A DNA stretch of 19,493 nucleotides from an uncultured bacterium (GTDB lineage: Bacteria; Actinomycetota; Coriobacteriia; Coriobacteriales; Coriobacteriaceae), in NCBI GenBank assembly GCA_905214615.1, contig CAJMMX010000049.1, forward strand, positions 1 through 19,493, read 5' to 3'. The notes beneath the pieces are model-generated. The model saw only the letters and a list, made by a program, of their open reading frames with translations, was not told the origin of the DNA and made no database searches. Made by a program: the position numbers and the translations under genes. Shown here one piece after another: positions 14,691-19,493 of this stretch (positions within the stretch are counted from its first letter, which is position 1; each line of letters begins with the position of its first letter).

Positions 14691-16004
14691 ATGGACGAAC
14701 TTTTTCACGTCAGTGAGCGCAAGTCCACAATCGGGACCGAACTTCGCGCTGGACTGACAACATTCCTGGCGATGGCCTACATCATCGCCGTCAACCCCGC
14801 AGTGCTCTCGGGCGCTGGCATTGATGCGGGAGCGCTCGCCTGCGCCACCTGCCTGGGCGCCGGCATCATGACCATCTGCATGGGCATCTTCGCAAACCGC
14901 CCGCTCGCCTGCGCTTCAGGCCTGGGCATCAACGCCATGATCGCGGGCATCACCACCACCATGTGCGGCGGTGACTGGCACGTCGCCATGAGCGTTATCT
15001 TCCTCGAGGGTATCGTCATCTTGCTGCTCGTCCTTTGCGGCCTGCGCGAGGCCATCATGGACGCCATCCCCGTGGTCCTGCGCCACGCCATCTCGGTGGG
15101 TCTGGGCCTGTTTATCGCCATGATCGGCCTGTGCGACGCCGGCATTATCACCGCTGGCGCCGGCACACTCGTCGGTCTGGGCGACATCACCTCCCCCACC
15201 TTTATCGTCGGCATCATCTCCATCGTCGTGACGGTTGCCCTGGCCTCCCGCAACGTGCCGGGCTCGCTGCTCATCGGTATCATCGTCGCCGTTATCGCCG
15301 GCATCCCGCTGGGCGTCACCCACGCCCCCGAGGGCCTCATCGCCCCGCTCGATTTCTCGACCTTCGGCGCCCCGTTTGCCAGCACCGCCGACGGCAACAT
15401 GGCTATCGTGAAGGTTCTGACCGACCCGATGCTGCTCGTCGTGGCCTTCTCGCTGCTCATGAGCGACTTCTTCGACACCATGGGCACCGCGATGGCCGTC
15501 GCCAAGCAGGGCGAGTTCCTGACCGAGGACGGCAATGTCGAGGACATCCGCCCCATCCTGGTTGTTGACTCCGTGGCCGCCGCTGCCGGTGGCTTTATGG
15601 GCGTCTCCTCCATCACCACCTTCGTCGAGTCCACTTCCGGCGCCGCCGACGGTGGTCGCACGGGCCTCACCTCCGTCACCACCGGCGTGCTGTTCATTCT
15701 CGCCGCGTTCTTCTCCCCCATCGTCACCATCGTTTCCAGTGCCGCCACCTGCGGTGCCCTGGTCTATGTCGGCTACCTCATGATGAGCGAGGCCTCCGAG
15801 ATCGACTGGTCCGACGTGTCGCAGGGCTTCCCGGCGTTCATGATTGTCGCCGGCGTGCCCTTCACCTACTCCATCTCCGCCGGCATTGGCCTGGGCTTTA
15901 TCGCCTACGTGATCGTCGCGCTCTTTAAGGGCGAGGCCTCCAAGATCAAGCCGCTCATGTGGATTGCAGCCCTCGCCTTCCTCGTCTACTTCTTTGTAGC
16001 GTAA
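14691..16004 (+). CDS. AzgA/NCS2-type purine permease
   Basis: Inner-membrane nucleobase transporter of 437 residues, most like the AzgA/PbuG group that imports adenine, guanine or hypoxanthine with protons. Signatures are AGLTTFLAMAYIIAVNPAVL (residues 20-39), GLGINAMIAG (77-86), the DFFDTMGTAMA helix, and SSITTFVESTSGAADGGRTG (about 309-328). About 12-14 hydrophobic segments are visible. The ATG at 14691 is supported by AAGGAAAGGG just upstream; a GTG 15 codons earlier is not. The 180-base gap to the divergent deformylase-like gene has a TATAGT -10-like word (14630-14635) but no clear -35 and no riboswitch I recognise. A strong terminator follows. The last 14 codons and stop are repeated at 18019-18063. 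Confidence 0.9.
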   Translation: MDELFHVSERKSTIGTELRAGLTTFLAMAYIIAVNPAVLSGAGIDAGALACATCLGAGIMTICMGIFANRPLACASGLGINAMIAGITTTMCGGDWHVAMSVIFLEGIVILLLVLCGLREAIMDAIPVVLRHAISVGLGLFIAMIGLCDAGIITAGAGTLVGLGDITSPTFIVGIISIVVTVALASRNVPGSLLIGIIVAVIAGIPLGVTHAPEGLIAPLDFSTFGAPFASTADGNMAIVKVLTDPMLLVVAFSLLMSDFFDTMGTAMAVAKQGEFLTEDGNVEDIRPILVVDSVAAAAGGFMGVSSITTFVESTSGAADGGRTGLTSVTTGVLFILAAFFSPIVTIVSSAATCGALVYVGYLMMSEASEIDWSDVSQGFPAFMIVAGVPFTYSISAGIGLGFIAYVIVALFKGEASKIKPLMWIAALAFLVYFFVA

Positions 16005-16029
16005 GGGCAAGATTCACAATACCAAACAC

Positions 16030-16071
16030 CAAAGCGCGGAGTCGCATCGAGCGGCTCCGCGCTTTGCTTTT
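16030..16071 (+). terminator. Intrinsic terminator after the purine permease
   Basis: CAAAGCGCGGAG (16030-16041) pairs perfectly with CTCCGCGCTTTG (16055-16066), followed by CTTTT. A diverged copy of the same hairpin occurs at 18090-18122. Confidence 0.88.
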
Positions 16072-16120
16072 AAAGCCAGGCACCGCGCGGGCGCGCGATG
16101 TATTGCTTCCCAAGTTTTGG

Positions 16121-16211
16121 ACATTTTGCCCTCCAAACGGCACTACCGACGGCTACATCCTGCAGATATGCTGGATATAACCGCATAGGCCCTATGAGGA
16201 TGGGAGTAACC
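16121..16211 (+). promoter_or_regulatory. Conserved leader of wall protein gene 1
   Basis: This upstream region is strongly conserved with 18177-18267. It holds CATTTTGCCCTCC, an imperfect palindrome at 16157-16176 (ATCC-GCA/TGC-GGAT), a perfect ATAGG-C-CCTAT palindrome at 16185-16195, and GGGAG five bases before the ATG. A TATAAC -10-like word at 16176-16181 is only partly kept in copy 2 (TCTAGT). It probably carries the promoter and a regulator site; I cannot assign a -35. Confidence 0.5.
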
Positions 16212-17996
16212 ATGGCCGCCTTGTTCACGACCCCCAAGCGCAATGACAAAACCTCAGGAGCCCATTTTGTCGAGCCCGACGTGCACCGTCGCGCACTGCT
16301 CGCGCACGGCAGCTGGCGCCGCGTGACGCGCCGCATCGTTGCGGGCGCCGTGTGCGCGCTCACGGTGAGCTCGCTGCTCATGCCGAGCATCTCGCTCGCG
16401 GCCGAGTGGATTGATGTTGGCGGCACCCAGTACAACGCCGGCACTGCGGCGGGCGACGGCGCCGGCACCTGGAGCTGGGACGGCGCCGACGACATGAAGC
16501 TCATCAACTATAACGGCGGTGAGATCAAGGCTGCAGGCAAGCTCAACATTGTCTATGAGGGCAAGAACACCGTGAAAACCGAGCCTGATTACACCGGAGC
16601 CGCCATCAAGGCGCAGGACGGCACTAGCCAGAAAGCAGAGTTGAACATAACGAGCTCGAATAGCACGGATGAGCTCAATGTGACAGCCGAGGCCGATGCA
16701 ATTAAATCAACAGGCGACCTCTCCATTTCTGGCCCAGGCACTGTGAACACCACAAGCACTGCTTCCGACGGAATTGAGGCAAAGGGCGATCTCTCTATCA
16801 CGGGCTCGGGCACCGTGAATGCAACGGGCGGTACCGAAGGCATCCAATCCAAGGGCAAGACCACCATCGATTCCTCTGGCACAGTGATCGCTAAAGGAGG
16901 CGAAGGTTACGGCGTCGCCGCGGGCAGTGACCTGATCATCAAAGGCGGTGGCAAGGTAGAAGCAAGCTCGATAGAAGAAGCGGCGATTTGGGCTGACGGC
17001 AACATCGACATCTCGGGCGGCAGCCAGGTCAAGGCAAGCTCCCAGGGAGATCTTGCCGTCGACGCTGAGGGTAGTCTCGCGGTCACGAACGCCTCCCTTG
17101 ACGCAAGCGGTGTTGAATATGGTGTCTATGCCTACAAGGGCGTTACGCTCGATCATGCGACCGTGACGGTCCGCACAAGCGCGAGCGGCGGCCAGGCCAT
17201 CGCCCTCATCACTGATGGGGACGACATCGTCATCAAGAATGGTTCCATCGTGGACGCGTTCGCAGAAGGCAAATTCTCGGTTGCAATCTCTACCAGAAAC
17301 CACCAGCCAAACGTCGCTGGCGGCCACATCTACATCAGCGACTCCGTTGTTAAGGCTATAGCCCGCTATGTCGAGACCGGTGGCGATGGCCCCGATCACT
17401 ACAGCAACGACCAAAGCGGCGAGGTCATCCCTGAGCCTAGGGGTCTGAACATCGGTATCTTCGCCCAGACCTACGAGGGCATCACGCCCGCGAGTATCTC
17501 GATCGTCCGCAGCAAGCTCACGGCCGAGGGAGACACGGCGGCAATCTTCGCTCTTGCCATAAGCGAGGATGGCAAGGCGATCGGCACCATCGAGATCGAA
17601 GGCGCTCCCATCCAGGCGCCCGCAGGCGGCAAGATCATTAACTATCGCAACAAGGAAGAACTCAGCGGCGGCATCCTCTGCGAGGCGGGTCAAACCATCG
17701 GCACGGGCGACGACGTGATCGACTCTCCCTATGACGCCGCTGTCGCCAAGAGCACGCTCACCGTACCTCCCGAGAAGATCAAACCCGAGGAAAAGTCCGG
17801 CGAGACCAAGCCCGAGGGTTCCAAGCCCGAGGGCGCAAAGACGACCAAGACCGTTGCAGTTGCAGCCACGGGAGCCAAGATCGCCGGCAAACTCGCAGCA
17901 ACCGGCGACACCTCGAGCGCGGCCATCATAGCGACCGCCCTTGCAGGAACGGCCACCATCGTCACAGGCGCCCTGGCGAGTCGCAAACGCTCGTAA
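16212..17996 (+). CDS. Secreted beta-helix-like wall protein 1 with LAATG sorting signal
   Basis: A 594-residue surface protein. A long positively charged n-region (SWRRVTRR, 34-41) leads into a hydrophobic segment and a likely signal peptidase cut after Ala64 (SLAA/EW). Residues 85-120 include GTWSWDGADD and NYNGG, followed by about eight imperfect repeats of 22-25 residues (about 163-350) of the form GxLxIxGxGxVxAxxxxxGI, the look of a right-handed beta-helix. This resembles Cthe_2159-type carbohydrate-binding proteins (PF14262); that assignment is by eye. A Pro/Lys/Glu-rich spacer (about 517-545) precedes LAATG (561-565), a hydrophobic helix and RKRS, a sortase signal of the LAxTG kind used by class E sortases. 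I start at 16212 because GGGAG is well placed, although the frame is open further upstream. Adhesion or glycan binding is inferred. Confidence 0.8.
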   Translation: MAALFTTPKRNDKTSGAHFVEPDVHRRALLAHGSWRRVTRRIVAGAVCALTVSSLLMPSISLAAEWIDVGGTQYNAGTAAGDGAGTWSWDGADDMKLINYNGGEIKAAGKLNIVYEGKNTVKTEPDYTGAAIKAQDGTSQKAELNITSSNSTDELNVTAEADAIKSTGDLSISGPGTVNTTSTASDGIEAKGDLSITGSGTVNATGGTEGIQSKGKTTIDSSGTVIAKGGEGYGVAAGSDLIIKGGGKVEASSIEEAAIWADGNIDISGGSQVKASSQGDLAVDAEGSLAVTNASLDASGVEYGVYAYKGVTLDHATVTVRTSASGGQAIALITDGDDIVIKNGSIVDAFAEGKFSVAISTRNHQPNVAGGHIYISDSVVKAIARYVETGGDGPDHYSNDQSGEVIPEPRGLNIGIFAQTYEGITPASISIVRSKLTAEGDTAAIFALAISEDGKAIGTIEIEGAPIQAPAGGKIINYRNKEELSGGILCEAGQTIGTGDDVIDSPYDAAVAKSTLTVPPEKIKPEEKSGETKPEGSKPEGAKTTKTVAVAATGAKIAGKLAATGDTSSAAIIATALAGTATIVTGALASRKRS

Positions 17997-18018
17997 ACAC
18001 TTTTTCGCACAGGACGGG

Positions 18019-18063
18019 TGGATCGCGGCTCTTGCCTTCCCCGTCTACTTCTTCGTAGCGTAA
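18019..18063 (+). pseudogene. Relic of the purine permease 3' end
   Basis: These 15 codons read WIAALAFPVYFFVA and stop, against WIAALAFLVYFFVA and stop at the end of the permease gene (15960-16004). Six bases differ, five of them silent third-position changes. No permease sequence lies upstream: the junction with the tail of wall protein gene 1 is at about 18017. It marks the boundary of the tandem duplication. Confidence 0.85.
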
Positions 18064-18089
18064 GGGCAAGGCTACAAAAGCTGAACAAT

Positions 18090-18130
18090 AAAGCGCGGAG
18101 TCGCCATGCGGCCCCGCGCTTTTCTTTTAG
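18090..18130 (+). terminator. Terminator after wall protein gene 1 (duplicated permease terminator)
   Basis: AAAGCGCGG (18090-18098) pairs with CCGCGCTTT (18114-18122), followed by TCTTTTAG. It is homologous to the permease terminator at 16030-16071 and now ends transcripts of wall protein gene 1. Confidence 0.82.
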
Positions 18131-18176
18131 CGCCGGTCCCTGCACCGGCGTGCGGCCTATTTCTCCCCCATTTTGG

Positions 18177-18267
18177 CCATTTTGCCCTCCATACGGCACT
18201 ACCGCCGGCAACATCCAGCAGATACGCTGAATCTAGTCGTATAGGCCCTATGAGAACGGGAGCAACC
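18177..18267 (+). promoter_or_regulatory. Conserved leader of wall protein gene 2
   Basis: Counterpart of 16121-16211. It keeps CATTTTGCCCTCC, the imperfect palindrome at 18213-18232 (CAGC-AGATAC-GCTG core), the perfect ATAGG-C-CCTAT palindrome at 18241-18251, and GGGAG five bases before the ATG. Conservation of these elements amid diverged neighbouring bases suggests function. Confidence 0.5.
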
Positions 18268-19470
18268 ATGGCAGCCTTGTTCACGACCCCCAAACGCAAT
18301 GACACTACCGCCGGAACCCATGTTGCCGAACCCGACGTTCGCCGTCGCATAGGACTCGCGCACGGCAGCTGGCGCCGCGTGACGCGCCGCATCGTCGTGG
18401 GAGCCGTATGCGCGCTCACGGTAAGCTCGCTGCTCATGCCGAGCGTCTCGCTCGCAGCGGAATGGGTCAAGGTCGGCGGCAACAAGTACAACACCGCGGC
18501 GAGCGACGAGGCCGGTACCTGGTCGTGGGACGGCGCCGACGACTTGAAGCTCAGCAACTATAACGGCGGCGAGATCCAGGCCGCAGGCAAGCTCAACGTG
18601 AATTACTCGGGAACCAACATCGTCACTGCCGAATGGATCGAAAGCATCAACGTTTCTCATGGCACTAACGAGAATGCCGAGCTCAATATCCAAGGCGACG
18701 AGGGCGGCACGCTCAGCGTGACATCTACTGAGGACGCTATCCTCTCCACGGGTAATATCAAAATCGACGGAGCCGGATCCGTCAACGCCACGAGCACTGG
18801 GTTTGATGCCATCAATGCCGGGGGTGATCTCGCTATCAAAGGTTCGGGCAACGTCAACGCCACGGGCGCATCGGATGGCATCAGGGCAAACGGCAATATC
18901 ACGATTGACGACAGCGGAGCCGTCACCGCCAGGGCTACCAAGGACAAGGGTATTGGAACCGACAAGAACCTCACCATAAAGGGTGGCGGGGCAGTCGAGG
19001 CAAGCTCAGCCGATGGTGAGGCCCTTTGGAGCGGCGGCAATATCAACATCTCGGACGGCAGCCAGGTCAAGGCAAGCTCCGAGAAAGACGCTGCCATCGA
19101 GGCCAAGGGCAGCCTCGCAGCCACAAACGCCTCCCTCAACGTAAACGGTGTTGAATATGGCGTCTATGCCCACAAGGGCATCACCCTCGATCATGCAAAC
19201 GTGACGGTCCGTGCAAGTAAAGGCAGATACGGTGGCGCCATCGCCCTCTTCACCTACCAGGACGACATCGTCGTCAAGAACGGCTCCACCGTGGACGCGT
19301 TTGCGGAAGGCGAGGTTTCGGCTGCATTCTCCACCAGAAACGATCGACCCAACGAGAAGGGTGGCCACATCTACATCAGCGACTCCGTTGTCAAGGCCAT
19401 AGCCCGCTATGTCGAGAACGGCGACGGCCCCATCCCCTACAGACACTATGACCCAATCCGAGGGCACTAA
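18268..19470 (+). CDS. Secreted beta-helix-like wall protein 2, apparently frameshifted
   Basis: A paralogue of wall protein 1 with the same N-terminus (MAALFTTPKRND), signal peptide (cut after SLAA), GTWSWDGADD block and beta-helix-like repeats. The frame stops after 400 residues at 19468-19470, with no spacer or LAATG anchor. Just before the stop the protein leaves the alignment. Removing one C from the run at 19452-19454 restores DQS, matching DQSGE in copy 1, and opens a frame that runs to the window edge and ends PAR opposite PR in copy 1. So the gene probably carries a one-base insertion, or there is a sequence error. If real, the product would be secreted but not wall-anchored. The repeats differ from copy 1 more than the flanks do. 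Confidence 0.72.
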   Translation: MAALFTTPKRNDTTAGTHVAEPDVRRRIGLAHGSWRRVTRRIVVGAVCALTVSSLLMPSVSLAAEWVKVGGNKYNTAASDEAGTWSWDGADDLKLSNYNGGEIQAAGKLNVNYSGTNIVTAEWIESINVSHGTNENAELNIQGDEGGTLSVTSTEDAILSTGNIKIDGAGSVNATSTGFDAINAGGDLAIKGSGNVNATGASDGIRANGNITIDDSGAVTARATKDKGIGTDKNLTIKGGGAVEASSADGEALWSGGNINISDGSQVKASSEKDAAIEAKGSLAATNASLNVNGVEYGVYAHKGITLDHANVTVRASKGRYGGAIALFTYQDDIVVKNGSTVDAFAEGEVSAAFSTRNDRPNEKGGHIYISDSVVKAIARYVENGDGPIPYRHYDPIRGH

Positions 19471-19493
19471 AAAGATAGGAGCCCCCGCTCGTG

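Larger units (their letters stand above)
15959..17400 (+). repeat. Tandem duplication, copy 1
   Basis: From the last permease codons through the terminator, leader and the first about 390 codons of the wall protein gene, the sequence is homologous to 18018-19440 at an offset of 2056-2059 bases. The most conserved parts are the permease end, the terminator, the leader around 16157-16211, the signal-peptide region, and the block from about 17100 to 17370. The beta-helix repeat region between is more diverged. Confidence 0.85.
18018..19440 (+). repeat. Tandem duplication, copy 2
   Basis: Homologous to 15959-17400 at an offset of about 2056-2059 bases. It contains the permease relic, the terminator, the leader and wall protein gene 2. 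The window ends before the far boundary of this copy can be seen. Confidence 0.85.

Noticed and set aside
14916..16010. A long minus-strand open frame across the purine permease
   Set aside because: Its translation is a low-complexity Gly/Asp/Glu/His string, the expected antisense of Ala/Ile/Val-rich membrane helices, and it has no homology signs.
16098..16211. An upstream extension of wall protein 1 (and 18106-18267 for protein 2)
   Set aside because: The extra segment contains the conserved palindromic leader and lacks a ribosome site, while GGGAG stands five bases before the ATG at 16212 and at 18268.

Overview
The window looks like chromosome from a GC-rich gut actinobacterium of class Coriobacteriia, most likely Collinsella or a close relative. 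This is inferred from base composition, strong AGGAGG-type ribosome binding sites, an actinobacterial LAATG wall anchor, a bile salt hydrolase and a sugar PTS. I have no database match to confirm it. There are no rRNA or tRNA genes, CRISPR arrays, insertion sequences or phage genes that I can recognise.

Left block (1-3972). A protein with an acidic N-terminus and an RGG-repeat tail runs off the left edge on the minus strand. Next come a DHA2-type MFS exporter (minus) and, divergent from it, a short peptide-deformylase-like protein followed 36 bases later by a LysR regulator.

Catabolic operon (3998-9180, minus strand). In transcription order it holds an amidohydrolase-fold protein lacking two usual metal-site motifs, two different neutral-ceramidase-like hydrolases whose genes overlap by 4 bp, and a PTS EIIBC permease without an EIIA domain. 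A clear promoter and a perfect 25-bp palindrome lie upstream of the first gene. None of the enzymes has a signal peptide, so they probably act in the cytoplasm on whatever the PTS imports. The substrate is unknown, and this is the best candidate here for an undescribed pathway.

Aminotransferase and regulator block (9249-12957). An AlaA-type aminotransferase is fused to an N-terminal XRE helix-turn-helix. It keeps a second ribosome binding site and ATG exactly where a stand-alone AlaA would start, and several helically phased AAATTGAAC elements lie upstream. Beyond it are a LysR gene and a divergent EamA transporter sharing a palindromic control region. A 55-bp relic of a lysR-like gene sits just after the transporter and supplies one arm of its terminator.

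Bile salt hydrolase to permease (12981-16070). A complete bile salt hydrolase, a second deformylase-like protein (this one with the catalytic Glu changed to Met), and a divergent AzgA/NCS2-type purine permease.

Right block (15959-19493). About 2.06 kb is tandemly duplicated: the permease 3' end, its terminator, a conserved leader, and a secreted beta-helix-like wall protein. Copy 1 is intact with an LAATG sorting signal. Copy 2 is interrupted near the right edge by what looks like a one-base insertion. The last 14 codons of the permease plus its stop survive between the copies and mark the duplication.
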